DNA of 59,558 bases from assembly GCA_035550055.1 (NCBI GenBank), contig DASZRO010000087.1:1-59558 (forward strand), given 5' to 3'. This DNA is from Mycobacteriales bacterium (GTDB lineage: Bacteria; Actinomycetota; Actinomycetes; JAFAQI01). Positions 32,594-40,655 of the stretch are shown one piece after another. Within the stretch, counting starts at the first letter, position 1. The number at the start of each line of letters is the position of its first letter. The position numbers and the translations under genes were made by a program. The notes under the pieces were generated by a model. That model did no database searches and was not told the origin of the DNA. It worked only from the letters and a program-made list of their open reading frames with translations.

Positions 32594-34048
32594 CTACCAG
32601 GAGAACCAGCGACGGCGACCTTCGGGCGCCTGTTCCTGGGCGTCGTCATGGCCGTCGGAGTGGCCGTAGGCCTGCCACTGTGCTTCCTGGTCGAACGGCT
32701 CGTTCGCCGACCCCGGTGATCCTGCGGCGGCCGGCGCTGCACCAGGCGACGGGCTCCACGCCGGCAGCGGCGGCGGGACCGCGGCGCCCGGCGAGCTCGC
32801 GCTGAAGTCGACGTCCGCGCTGTCTTCGACGTCGTCGGGGTGCTGGTCGTCGTCGGGGTGCGTGTCGTGGTCGGGCGCCGGTTCGTCGTCGGCCGTCTCC
32901 GGCACGGCCGTCAGCGTCGCTGGCGCTGTCGCATCGGTGGTGGCCGGGGCGGGCGCGTCCGCGGACGTGGTCTGCGCCGGGGTCTGCGGCGCGGACGCCT
33001 GTGCGGTGGAGGCCGACACCGCGGCCGCCGGCTCGTCGACCGGGGCGATCGCGGCGACCGAGTCGGCGCGGGCGCGGCCGAGCAGCGTCTGCGCGAGTGC
33101 GACGATCGCGTCGTCGATGTGAGCCTTGATCCGCTCCTCGGCAGCCGCCACCGCCGCGTCGACGTCTGCATCGGAGGCCCCGCCGGAGGTCGCGGCAGCC
33201 GGCGCGGGCGCGGCCTTGGCCAGCTCCTCGACCTGCTCGCGCAGCGCGGCGAGCGCAGCGGTCGGCGAGTCGGCCGCCAGTGTCGCGACCTGACCCCGCA
33301 GCGAGGACAGCTCGCCGGCCAGCGATGCCAACCGGGGTTCGAGGGCAAGGACAGCGCTGTCGTCCCCCGACCCGCTCGACACCGCGAGCGCCGCCTGTGT
33401 GCCGGAGGCGATCGAGTCGAGGCTTGCCTGGGTCCCGGTAGCGAGCGCCTCGACCCGGCCGTGCAGCGCCTGCAGCGAGGCGTTGTGCTCGGTCAGCGAC
33501 TGGCCCAGTCGCTGGGACAACGGGCCGATCATGCCCTCGAGGGCGGCCAGCCGCTCACTGACACCCGAGTCGGGCCTCGCCACCGCCGTCTCGATCGCGC
33601 TCAGCCGTTGCGCCAGCGGCGCGAACGAGCCTTCGATGCCAGTGAGGCGCTGCTGGAGCCCGTTGATGTTGTCCTGAAGTGCCGACACGCGCTCGCCGTA
33701 CGAGGGCAGGGCCTGCATGCCCGTGGTCAGTACGCCGATCGTCTCGGCCTGCGAGCGCACGTGCGCGTCGATCGCGCTGAGGGCACCGCGGGTGTCCGCG
33801 AGCTCCTCACCGCGTTGGGCGACCATCCGCGCCACTCCGTCGAGTCGCTCGGCAAGGAAGCGGACCGCTTCGCGAAGCTCGGCGATCACGCCGTTCGCCA
33901 CCTCGGCGCCCGCGACGCCGGGCTCGGCGCGCATCTCGGCGATCTGCTGGCCGAGCCGCATCACCTGGTTGCGGACATCGGTCAGCGCCGCGGTCGGGTC
34001 AGGCGCGGAAGGCACCGATCCTGGCGCTCCCGACGGGTCCATGCTCAC
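32594..34048 (-). CDS. Coiled-coil protein with acidic Pro/Ala-rich tail
   Basis: A 484-residue protein of unknown function. About residues 20-300 are heptad-like Ala/Leu/Glu-rich helices (LTDVRNQVMRLGQQIAEMRA, then repeated units such as LQQRLTGIEG, PLAQRLSAIETAV, PLSQRLGQSL), suggesting a long coiled coil with tropomyosin or apolipoprotein-like repeats. Residues about 330-460 are low-complexity Pro/Ala/Thr with an Asp/His run (HDTHPDDDQHPDD). It ends in a basic-aromatic RRRWFSW. No signal peptide or helix for the membrane. I use GTG 34048, 6 nt after AAGGAG; ATG 34054 is too close. It replaces the gene found here in mycobacteria (Rv3207c, a secreted DUF3152 protein). Confidence 0.75.
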   Translation of the reverse strand: MSMDPSGAPGSVPSAPDPTAALTDVRNQVMRLGQQIAEMRAEPGVAGAEVANGVIAELREAVRFLAERLDGVARMVAQRGEELADTRGALSAIDAHVRSQAETIGVLTTGMQALPSYGERVSALQDNINGLQQRLTGIEGSFAPLAQRLSAIETAVARPDSGVSERLAALEGMIGPLSQRLGQSLTEHNASLQALHGRVEALATGTQASLDSIASGTQAALAVSSGSGDDSAVLALEPRLASLAGELSSLRGQVATLAADSPTAALAALREQVEELAKAAPAPAAATSGGASDADVDAAVAAAEERIKAHIDDAIVALAQTLLGRARADSVAAIAPVDEPAAAVSASTAQASAPQTPAQTTSADAPAPATTDATAPATLTAVPETADDEPAPDHDTHPDDDQHPDDVEDSADVDFSASSPGAAVPPPLPAWSPSPGAAPAAAGSPGSANEPFDQEAQWQAYGHSDGHDDAQEQAPEGRRRWFSW

Positions 34049-34157
34049 CGACATCTCCTTGATCGATCGCTTGGAATGAGTATCCCCGTTCGAGCGGGTT
34101 CGCGCAGTCTTCGACGCTTCTCCCGGAACGTCGCGTCACGGATCGGCGAACGCTGAG

Positions 34158-34163
34158 TACGCT
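34158..34163 (+). promoter_or_regulatory. Possible -10 element of the TetR gene
   Basis: TACGCT, 9 nt upstream of GTG 34173; the spacing is at the long end of the leaderless series. Confidence 0.4.
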
Positions 34164-34172
34164 TCGGCCACC

Positions 34173-34805
34173 GTGACCGCATCAACCGAGACCGCCGACC
34201 GGGGCCGGCGGCTGCCTCGTTCGGCGCGGCGCAAGCAGCTACTCGGCGCGGCGCAAGAGGTGTTCGTCGCGCACGGGTACCACGCCGCTGCGATGGACGA
34301 CATCGCCGAACGTGCCGGGGTCAGCAAGCCGGTGCTCTACCAGCACTTCCCGAGCAAGCTCGAGCTCTACCTCGCGCTGCTCGACCTGCACGCCGACGCG
34401 CTGGAGCGTCAGGTCCGCAACGCCTTGGAGAGCACGAGCGACAACCACGACCGGGTGTTTCGCTGCGTGGAGGTCTACTTCGACTTCGTCGACGAGCCGG
34501 GCGGTGCCTTCCGGCTGGTGTTCGAGTCCGACCTGCGCAACGAACCCACCGTGCGAGAGCGGGTGGACCGTGCGCTGCAGCGCTCGGTGGAGGCGATCGC
34601 AGACACGATTGCGAGAGACACCGGCCTCAACCGGGAGGATGCGGAGGTCCTGTCCTGCGGGCTTGCTGGGGCGGCGGAGATCAGCGCCCGATGGTGGCTG
34701 GACTCGGAAGGCCGCATCCCCAAGCAGCGGGCGATCGAGCTGATCCAGACGCTGACGTGGCGCGGGATCGGCGGCTACCCGCGTGCCGGGTCGCCGCCGG
34801 CCTGA
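34173..34805 (+). CDS. TetR/AcrR-family transcriptional regulator
   Basis: A 210-residue repressor-type protein. The helix-turn-helix spans about 20-65 (RKQLLGAAQEVFVAHGYHAA, then DDIAERAGVSKPVLYQHFPSKLELYLALL). The all-helical C-terminal domain would bind a ligand; its nature is unknown. It corresponds to mycobacterial Rv3208, next to the DUF3107 gene, a long-conserved pair. The final ten residues (GGYPRAGSPP region) are encoded by the first copy of a 68-bp tandem repeat that fills the downstream gap. GTG 34173 is the start. Confidence 0.9.
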   Translation: MTASTETADRGRRLPRSARRKQLLGAAQEVFVAHGYHAAAMDDIAERAGVSKPVLYQHFPSKLELYLALLDLHADALERQVRNALESTSDNHDRVFRCVEVYFDFVDEPGGAFRLVFESDLRNEPTVRERVDRALQRSVEAIADTIARDTGLNREDAEVLSCGLAGAAEISARWWLDSEGRIPKQRAIELIQTLTWRGIGGYPRAGSPPA

Positions 34806-35112
34806 GGGCCGGTTCACCGTCGGCGTAGCGCCAGATCTGCGGCTACCCGCGAGCCGAGTCACCGCCGGCGCGAGGGCCGGTTCACCGTCGGCGTAGCGCG
34901 AGATCGGCGGCTACCCGCGAGCCGAGGCACCGCCGGCCTGAGGGCCGCTTCACCATCGGCGTAGCGCAAGGTCGGCGGCTACCCGCGAGCCGAGGCACCG
35001 CCGGCGCGAGGGCCGGTTCACCATCGGCGTAGCGCAAGGTCGGCGGTTACCCGCGAGCCGAGTCACCGCCGACGCGAGGGCCGGTTCACCGTCGGCGTAG
35101 CGCGAGTTCGCC
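34773..35112. repeat. 68-bp tandem repeat, five copies
   Basis: Units begin with GGCTACCCGC or a close variant at 34773, 34841, 34909, 34977 and 35045, exactly 68 bp apart. Each contains GAGCCGAG, ACCGCCGGC, GAGGGCCGGTTCACC and GGCGTAGCGC. The first copy holds the last codons and stop of the TetR gene. The array occupies most of the 341-bp gap up to the DUF3107 gene; I see no gene in it. The spacing and lack of unique spacers rule out CRISPR. Confidence 0.95.
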
Positions 35113-35133
35113 CCGGCGTACCGGCCGGTCAAC

Positions 35134-35139
35134 TAGCCT
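35134..35139 (+). promoter_or_regulatory. -10 element of leaderless DUF3107 gene
   Basis: TAGCCT, 7 nt upstream of ATG 35147 and 21 bp after the tandem repeat. Confidence 0.55.
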
Positions 35140-35146
35140 GCCCCGC

Positions 35147-35374
35147 ATGGAGGTTCGCATCGGCATCAAGGGCGCCCCGCGCGAGATCTCGTACGAGAGC
35201 GCGCAGACCGCCGACGAAATCCAGCAGCTGGTCGAGAAGGCCATGCGCAGCGAGGACCCTGCGTTGACCCTCGTCGACGAGAAGGGCCGGCGCGTGATCG
35301 TCGCCATCGACAAGCTGGCCTACGTCGAGATCGCCGAAGGCGATCCGCGCCGCGTCGGCTTCGGCGCCCTCTAA
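35147..35374 (+). CDS. DUF3107 protein (TB9.4-like)
   Basis: A 75-residue protein highly conserved in actinomycetes (mycobacterial TB9.4/Rv3208A). It begins MEVRIGIKGAPREISYESAQ and ends DKLAYVEIAEGDPRRVGFGA, with a central DEKGRRVIVAIDKLAY strand. The pattern suggests a small beta-alpha-beta fold; no function is known. ATG 35147 has TAGCCT 7 nt upstream, so it is probably leaderless. The stop TAA is directly followed by an array of hairpins (family C) that fills the gap to the convergent ferritin-like gene. Confidence 0.92.
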   Translation: MEVRIGIKGAPREISYESAQTADEIQQLVEKAMRSEDPALTLVDEKGRRVIVAIDKLAYVEIAEGDPRRVGFGAL

Positions 35375-35489
35375 CCAGCAACGCTCCGTTGCTGGGCCAT
35401 TCCCCCCAGTAACGCTCCATTGCTGGGCCATTCCCCCAGCGACGCTGCGTTGCTGGGGTGGTAAGCCGGGTGACGCTGCGTTGCTGGGG
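35375..35489. repeat. Hairpin array, family C, locus 1
   Basis: Four hairpins with a period of about 30 bp: CCAGCAACG - GTTGCTGG at 35375-35396, then variants at 35406-35427, 35436-35457 and about 35467-35489. Each has 8-bp arms with a GCTCC or GCTGC loop. The array fills the 115 bp between the stop codons of two convergent genes almost exactly. Confidence 0.9.
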
Positions 35490-36143
35490 TCAGGAGGCCA
35501 GGCCTAGCGACTCCATGCGCTCGGTGTGGCGCTGAGTGAGTCTGGCGAGCATCTCGCCGAGGGCGGCCAGGTCGCCGGCACCGCCGACGATCAGCCGGGT
35601 CAGTGCGTCGCGGTCGACCGCGACCCGCTGCGCCTGGACCAGCGCCTCCCCGACGAGGCGGCGTGCCCACAACGCCAGCCGGCCGGCGACGGCCGGATCC
35701 GCCTCGATCGCCGACCGGACGTGCGCCACCGCGAACTCGGCGTGTCCGGTGTCGTCGAGGACGTCTGCGACCAGCGACTGCGTCTCGTCGTCGGCGAACT
35801 CGGCGATCTCGCGATAGAAGTCGGCCGCGAAGCCGTCGCCGACGTAGGCCTTGACCAGGCTCTCCAGCCAGTCCGACGGCGACGTCGAGTCGTGAAAGGA
35901 GGTCAGCGGCTCGACGAACGGCGCCATCGCCACCGTGGAGTCGACGCCCATCGCGGCGAGTCGCTCGTGCAGCACCTGGTAGTGCTCGAACTCGGCGACC
36001 GCCATCGCGCCGAGCGCCGCCTTGTCCCCCAGGCTGGGCGCGAGCGAGGCATCAGCGGCGAGCCGCTCGAAGGCGGTCAGCTCGGCGAGGGCGAGTACGG
36101 CGAGCAGGTCGACGGCCGCTTGATGGTGATCGGCCTCGCTCAT
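35490..36143 (-). CDS. Ferritin-like helical-bundle protein
   Basis: A 217-residue all-helical protein of the tRNA-(MS[2]IO[6]A)-hydroxylase/ferritin-like fold as seen in mycobacterial Rv3210c. Carboxylate/histidine positions that could hold a diiron site are in AELTAFERLAADA (Glu), AVAEFEHYQVLHERL (Glu, His), DFYREIAEFADDE (Glu) and DTGHAEFAVAHV (His, Glu). It ends QRHTERMESLGLA. Its substrate is unknown. ATG 36143 is taken as the start; GTG 36167 with GAAGG 5 nt upstream is an alternative that adds 8 residues. It lies divergent from rhlE, in the conserved order. Confidence 0.75.
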   Translation of the reverse strand: MSEADHHQAAVDLLAVLALAELTAFERLAADASLAPSLGDKAALGAMAVAEFEHYQVLHERLAAMGVDSTVAMAPFVEPLTSFHDSTSPSDWLESLVKAYVGDGFAADFYREIAEFADDETQSLVADVLDDTGHAEFAVAHVRSAIEADPAVAGRLALWARRLVGEALVQAQRVAVDRDALTRLIVGGAGDLAALGEMLARLTQRHTERMESLGLAS

Positions 36144-36264
36144 CGGGTCAGACCAGTCCACGTGCACCGCCACCTTCGGTTGGCCGAGCAGTTGGCCGAC
36201 GCAGCCGGCCGAGTCGACGGCCAGCCGACGGCGCGGACGCGCCGGCGCCCATGCCGCCCGCCGC

Positions 36265-36299
36265 ACCTTAGCCGCCGCGCCACTACACTTGTGGCTGCA
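36265..36299. promoter_or_regulatory. Divergent promoter region: ferritin-like gene and rhlE
   Basis: TAAGGT on the minus strand (36270-36265) faces the ferritin-like gene; TACACT on the plus strand (36294-36299) faces rhlE. Both would give 5' leaders of about 110-125 nt, unlike the leaderless genes nearby. In the 36144-36429 gap I see a GC-rich stretch able to fold (36349-36381) but no recognisable riboswitch. Confidence 0.4.
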
Positions 36300-36429
36300 A
36301 GATCCGAATCCCCGCACGACCCGTGAAATCCGCGGAGCGCCGTGGTGTGTCGGCCCCCCGCGAACCCGCGGGCGCGGGCCCACCAAGCAAGCAGACGGAC
36401 TCCGCCCGTAGGCAGGAGCCCGTCCCACC

Positions 36430-38010
36430 TTGAAAACCTTTGCCGAGCTTGGGGTTTCCGACGACATCGTCGAGACCCTGGCAAGCCACGACATCACCAC
36501 CCCGTTCCCGATCCAGGCGCTCGCGGTGCCGCTGGCCATCAAGGGCCACGACCTCATCGGGCAGGCCCGCACCGGCACCGGGAAGACCCTCGCCTTCACC
36601 ATCCCGGTGTTGCAGCAGGTCACCCCGAACGCCGAGAGCGGCAAGCCGCAGGCCCTCGTCGTCGTACCCACCCGTGAGCTCGCCAGCCAGGTGGCGCGCG
36701 ACGTCGAGCTCGCCGGCGGCGGGCGCGGCACCCGCGTCCTCGTCATCTACGGCGGCCGCTCCTACGAGCCGCAGCTCGAGGCGTTGCAGCGCGGCGTCGA
36801 CGTCGTCGTCGGTACGCCGGGCCGACTGCTCGACCTCGCCAACCAGCGAGCGCTCGACCTGTCGCAGGTCAAGATCCTGGTGCTCGACGAAGCCGACGAG
36901 ATGCTCGACCTGGGGTTCCTTCCCGACGTCGAGCGGATCGTGTCGCAGCTTCCCGAAGCACGCCAGACGATGCTGTTCTCGGCGACGATGCCCGGACCGG
37001 TCGTCGCTCTCTCGCGCCGCTACCTGCGCCACCCGACCCACGTGCGCGCCGAGTCTCCCGAGGACAGCGCGACCGTACCCACCACCAGCCAGTTCGTCTT
37101 CCGGGCCCACCACCTCGACAAGCCCGAGGTCCTCGCCCGGGTGATGCAGGCGGAAGGTCGCGGCCTGGCGATGGTGTTCACCCGCACGAAGCGCTCGGCC
37201 GACCGGATCGCCGCCGACCTCGCCGAGCGCGGCTTCGCCTCCGCCGCGGTGCACGGCGACCTCGGTCAGGGCGCCCGCGAGCAGGCGTTGCGCGCCTTCC
37301 GCAACGGCAAGATCGACATCCTGGTCGCGACCGACGTCGCCGCGCGCGGCATCGACATCCAGGGCGTCACCCATGTCGTCAACTACGAGTGCCCCGACGA
37401 CGAGAAGACCTACGTCCACCGGATCGGCCGCACCGGCCGCGCCGGTGAGACCGGCACGGCGGTGACCTTCGTCGACTGGGAGGACGGCTACCGCTGGGGC
37501 ATGATCAACAAGGCCCTCGACCTGCCGTTCCCGGAGCCCGAGGAGACCTACTCCACCTCCGACGTGCTCTACGAAGAGCTCGACATCCCGCGTGAGGCGA
37601 CCGGTCGGCTGCCGAAGGCGGCGCGGACCCGCGCCGGCCTCGACGCGGAGGAGATCGAAGACCTCGGCGAAACCGGGCGCCGCCGTCCCGCGCAGGGCAA
37701 CGCCCGCGGCACGGCCGAGCGCCGCTCCGGCGGCGGGTCACGGCGCGGCACGAACGGCGCACCGCACGCCGACGCACCACGTGCCCCGCGGCCGCCGCGG
37801 CAGCGTCAGCGCACTCGGGGCGGTACGGCGGTGACGCCCGGCGACAACGAGCCGGCGCGACCGACACCGCCGGCTGAGAGCGCACCGAGCGCCGAGGGCG
37901 CGCCGCGCAAGCGCCGCCGCCGCCGTTCCCGCGGCGGCAGCGGTCGCCCTGACGGCGCATCAAGCGCGACGACGACCACTCCGACAGAATCGGCGTCGAC
38001 GGACGTCTGA
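36430..38010 (+). CDS. rhlE: DEAD-box ATP-dependent RNA helicase
   Basis: A 526-residue RNA helicase. The Q motif is PFPIQ (26-30), Walker A ARTGTGKT (47-54), motif Ia PTRELA, motif II VLDEADEMLDLGF (DEAD), motif III SAT, and motif VI HRIGRTGRAGETG. About 135 C-terminal residues are basic and low-complexity (RKRRRRRSRGGSGR), a likely RNA-binding tail. The family unwinds RNA and helps ribosome assembly and mRNA decay in the cold. TTG 36430 is used because no other start is near and GGAG lies 11 nt upstream. A leader of about 120 nt precedes it. Confidence 0.93.
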   Translation: MKTFAELGVSDDIVETLASHDITTPFPIQALAVPLAIKGHDLIGQARTGTGKTLAFTIPVLQQVTPNAESGKPQALVVVPTRELASQVARDVELAGGGRGTRVLVIYGGRSYEPQLEALQRGVDVVVGTPGRLLDLANQRALDLSQVKILVLDEADEMLDLGFLPDVERIVSQLPEARQTMLFSATMPGPVVALSRRYLRHPTHVRAESPEDSATVPTTSQFVFRAHHLDKPEVLARVMQAEGRGLAMVFTRTKRSADRIAADLAERGFASAAVHGDLGQGAREQALRAFRNGKIDILVATDVAARGIDIQGVTHVVNYECPDDEKTYVHRIGRTGRAGETGTAVTFVDWEDGYRWGMINKALDLPFPEPEETYSTSDVLYEELDIPREATGRLPKAARTRAGLDAEEIEDLGETGRRRPAQGNARGTAERRSGGGSRRGTNGAPHADAPRAPRPPRQRQRTRGGTAVTPGDNEPARPTPPAESAPSAEGAPRKRRRRRSRGGSGRPDGASSATTTTPTESASTDV

Positions 38011-38049
38011 GAACGTGTCCCGGCAAACAGCGACCCGAGGGGGAGTTTG

Positions 38050-38493
38050 ATGGCGCTGCGGACAGTGGGCCCGCGGCTCACCGGTGAGAGTGTCGAGGAC
38101 CTCGTCGCCTGGGTGACCAACCTCGCCGGATGCCCGACCGTCACCGACACGGTGGTCGCCACCTGCGCGCACCCGTTGCACGCCGACGACCCCGCCGCCT
38201 GGTTCTACGTCGAGGCGGACGCCGAGGCAGGCGTGGCTCGGCTGCGCTGCATCGCCGGCGGGCACGTCCACGAGCTGCTCGACTCCGCCGACCACTGGAC
38301 CTACCCGAAGGCGTGGCAGTGCCCGGCATGCAGCCAGTCCATCGCTGAGGTCGTCTACGGCATCCACACCGAGGACGGCACCGCCCGATGGGTGGTGGTC
38401 GCGGTGCGCTGTGTCGAGTGCGGTGAGGTGATGGGCGTCACCGACGTCGTGGTGCCCGAGGTGCCGCTCGAGGAGCTCAAAGCCCAGCTCTGA
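38050..38493 (+). CDS. Uncharacterized zinc-ribbon-type protein
   Basis: A 147-residue protein that I do not recognise. It contains two Cys pairs, CPACSQ (about 97-100) and CVECGE (about 122-125), consistent with a zinc-ribbon, plus Cys/His in the first half (TCAHPLH, RCIAGGHVH). The acidic tail is EVPLEELKAQ. No membrane segment. ATG 38050 has AGGGGGAG 4 nt upstream. It follows rhlE by 39 bp on the same strand and is convergent with another zinc-ribbon gene. Such pairs around ParA-like genes are common in actinobacteria; the role is unknown. Confidence 0.65.
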   Translation: MALRTVGPRLTGESVEDLVAWVTNLAGCPTVTDTVVATCAHPLHADDPAAWFYVEADAEAGVARLRCIAGGHVHELLDSADHWTYPKAWQCPACSQSIAEVVYGIHTEDGTARWVVVAVRCVECGEVMGVTDVVVPEVPLEELKAQL

Positions 38494-38499
38494 GCGGCG

Positions 38500-38853
38500 T
38501 CAGATCTGCCAGGTGAAGCGCACCCAGCTGGGTCGGTGGCAGGACGGGCACTTCAGGTACGCCGGGTACTCGCGGTCACCGATCCCGATGGCCTTCACCT
38601 CGTCACCGTGCCCGACCCGCAGCGCCAGGTGCAGCGACGGGAAGGTGGCCCGGATCGCCTGGACCGGCCCGAGCACGGTGCGCGCCTGGCAACGCGAGCA
38701 CTCGACGAGCGCCGAACCCACCCCGGGGCGGGCCACGTCGGCCGCGGAGGTGAACAGCGCGCGTTTGCCCTCGGCGTCGACCGCGGCCGGCGGCGCGGCC
38801 GGTGCGGACGCCGCGTGAGGCGTGCGCGGGCGTACCCGGTCGAAGCTGGTCAT
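38500..38853 (-). CDS. Uncharacterized zinc-ribbon protein linked to ParA-like gene
   Basis: A 117-residue protein with two Cys pairs (CSRCQ, about 52-55, and CPSCHR, about 102-105) that probably bind one zinc. The first 45 residues are Ala/Pro-rich and disordered. ATG 38853 overlaps the stop of the ParA-type gene by 4 bp (ATGA), so they are translated together. The pair may act as a small DNA- or protein-binding adaptor for the ATPase, which is a guess. Confidence 0.65.
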   Translation of the reverse strand: MTSFDRVRPRTPHAASAPAAPPAAVDAEGKRALFTSAADVARPGVGSALVECSRCQARTVLGPVQAIRATFPSLHLALRVGHGDEVKAIGIGDREYPAYLKCPSCHRPSWVRFTWQI

Positions 38854-39731
38854 CCGGCCTCCGTCCCGGTCTGCGCCACATCGGCGTACGTCGCGTCATC
38901 ACGTGTCGGGTCGACCTGCGCCGGCTCGCTCGCTGCCGCGTCGAGGTCGATCGTCTTCGCCGGCTCCGGCGGCAGCCCGGCGAGGCGGCGGGCGAGCGCG
39001 CGGTAGGCGTTGGCGCCCGGCGTCGTACGACCCGCGCGCATGATCGTCTTGCCGGCCGCCGGCGCCTCGGCGAACCGCACCGACCGCGGGATCGGCGGCT
39101 CCAGCACGTCGAGGGCGTACCGGCTGGCGATGTCGGCGAGGACGGCACGCGAGTGCAACGTCCGGCCGTCGAAGAGCGTGGGCAGCACTCCCAGCACGGT
39201 CAGCGCCGGGTTGGTGAGCCGCTGCACGTCGTTGACCGTGTCGAGCAGCTGACCGACACCGCGGTGCGACAACGTCTCGCACTGCAGCGGGACGATGACC
39301 GAGTCAGCCGCGGTGAGGGCGTTGATGGTGAGTACGCCGAGGGTCGGCGCGCAGTCGAACAAGACGACGTCGTAGTCGGCGCGCAAATCCTCCAGCGCCA
39401 GCCGAAGCACGTGCTCGCGCCCGGTCCGGGTGAGCAGCTGGGCCTCGCACCCCGCCAGGTCGATCGTCGCCGGCAGCAGGTCAGGCCCTTCGGCGGTGTG
39501 CTGCAGGACCATGCGCGCCGACACCCGGCCGAGCAGCACGTCGTGGATGGACAGCTCGAGGTCTTCGGGATCGAGACCGAGCGAGAAGGTCAGGCAGGCC
39601 TGCGGGTCGAGGTCGACGACCAGCACCCGGCGATCGAGCTCGCACAGGGCGGCGGCGACCGAGGCGACCGTCGTCGTCTTTGCGACACCGCCCTTTTGGT
39701 TGGCGACGGCGTACGTACGGCAGTTCGTCAA
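38850..39731 (-). CDS. ParA/Soj-like chromosome- or plasmid-partition-type ATPase
   Basis: A 293-residue deviant Walker ATPase. The P-loop is NQKGGVAKTTT, with the signature lysine, at about residues 9-19, and motif A' VVLFDCAP plus SVIVPLQCETLSHRGVGQLLDTV follow. It is the orphan actinobacterial ParA near rhlE (mycobacterial Rv3213c), distinct from the main ParA at the origin. No ParB or parS is adjacent. TTG 39731 is taken as the start; TTG 39782 is in frame but lies 1 nt after a TAGCCT -10, so it is unlikely. A C-terminal acidic tail is unique to this protein. Confidence 0.85.
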   Translation of the reverse strand: MTNCRTYAVANQKGGVAKTTTVASVAAALCELDRRVLVVDLDPQACLTFSLGLDPEDLELSIHDVLLGRVSARMVLQHTAEGPDLLPATIDLAGCEAQLLTRTGREHVLRLALEDLRADYDVVLFDCAPTLGVLTINALTAADSVIVPLQCETLSHRGVGQLLDTVNDVQRLTNPALTVLGVLPTLFDGRTLHSRAVLADIASRYALDVLEPPIPRSVRFAEAPAAGKTIMRAGRTTPGANAYRALARRLAGLPPEPAKTIDLDAAASEPAQVDPTRDDATYADVAQTGTEAG

Positions 39732-39783
39732 GGTGTCCTGCCAGTGCTCGTAGGGGGCGACGCACCTGTGCGGAGTGCCCAAC

Positions 39784-39800
39784 AGGCTAGCGGTTAGCCT
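39784..39800. promoter_or_regulatory. Divergent -10 elements: ParA-type gene and hydrolase
   Basis: TAGCCT on the minus strand (39789-39784) serves the ParA-type gene. TAGCCT on the plus strand (39795-39800) is 6 nt before GTG 39807, a leaderless start. Confidence 0.5.
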
Positions 39801-39806
39801 GCCGCG

Positions 39807-40655
39807 GTGAGCGTCCCCAAGCATTTGCAGCCCGATCCGGCGATGTCGCCCGCCCGGGTCCCGGCCGCCTCGGGCGAGCTGGCCGCACTGGTCGCCTCCC
39901 CCGAGCTGGCCGGCGCCACCGGGTCGCGGCGCGGCGTGCTGCTCGTGCCGGGCTACACGGGCAGCAAGGAGGACTTCTGGCACCTGCTGCCGGCACTGGC
40001 GCGCAACGGCCGGCCCGCCACAGCGATCGATCTGCGCGGCCAGTGCGACTCGGGTGGTCCGGAGGAGGTCACGGCGTACACGATCGAGGCCCTGGCCGCC
40101 GACGTCGCCGCGTTGCTCGCGGCCGCTGACGAGCCGCTCCACCTCGTCGGGCACTCCTTCGGTGGCCTGGTGTGCCGGCAGGCGGTCCTGTCGGGCGCCC
40201 CGGTTCGCTCGCTCACCTTGCTCGGCTCGGGCCCCGGTGCGCTCGGCGGGCACCGCGCCGACCTGGTCGAGGTGATGCGGCCGATGCTCGACGAGGGGGG
40301 CGTCGCCCACGTGTGGGACGCCATCGGTGCCTCGGCGACGGCCGGACAACCCGCCGAGGTCGCCGCGTTCATCGAGCACCGGTTCCGCGGCTCGCCGGCG
40401 GCGGCGCTGCTGGGGATGGGCAACGCGCTGGTCAGCGCCGCCGACCGGGTCGACGAGCTCGCCGCAGTCGGCGTACCGATCCTGGTGGCCTGCGGGGAGA
40501 ACGACGACGCCTGGTCGCCGGCGGACCAGCAGCTCATGGCAGCGCGGCTCGGGGCGCCGTTCGTCCCCCTGCCCGGCGCCGGCCACTCGCCGAACGTCGA
40601 CGTGCCGGACCTGGTCGTCGAGACCCTGGAGTCGTTCTGGGAGCCGCTCGACTAG
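39807..40655 (+). CDS. Alpha/beta hydrolase
   Basis: A 282-residue hydrolase. The oxyanion-hole segment is LLVPGYTGSKEDF (about 45-57), the nucleophile serine is in LVGHSFGGLV (about 112-121), the acid is in ACGENDDAW and the histidine in GAGHSPNVD near the C-terminus. No signal peptide. The substrate is not evident; such neighbours of RecB-type nucleases are common in actinobacteria. GTG 39807 is leaderless (TAGCCT at 6 nt). The stop overlaps the convergent nuclease gene by 4 bp. Confidence 0.85.
   Translation: MSVPKHLQPDPAMSPARVPAASGELAALVASPELAGATGSRRGVLLVPGYTGSKEDFWHLLPALARNGRPATAIDLRGQCDSGGPEEVTAYTIEALAADVAALLAAADEPLHLVGHSFGGLVCRQAVLSGAPVRSLTLLGSGPGALGGHRADLVEVMRPMLDEGGVAHVWDAIGASATAGQPAEVAAFIEHRFRGSPAAALLGMGNALVSAADRVDELAAVGVPILVACGENDDAWSPADQQLMAARLGAPFVPLPGAGHSPNVDVPDLVVETLESFWEPLD

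Noticed and set aside
34773-35112. Tandem repeats considered as a CRISPR array
   Set aside because: Units are contiguous 68-bp copies without unique spacers, and no cas gene is near.
36300-36429. A structured RNA in the rhlE leader
   Set aside because: It has GC-rich pairing potential but matches no riboswitch or thermometer pattern I can name.
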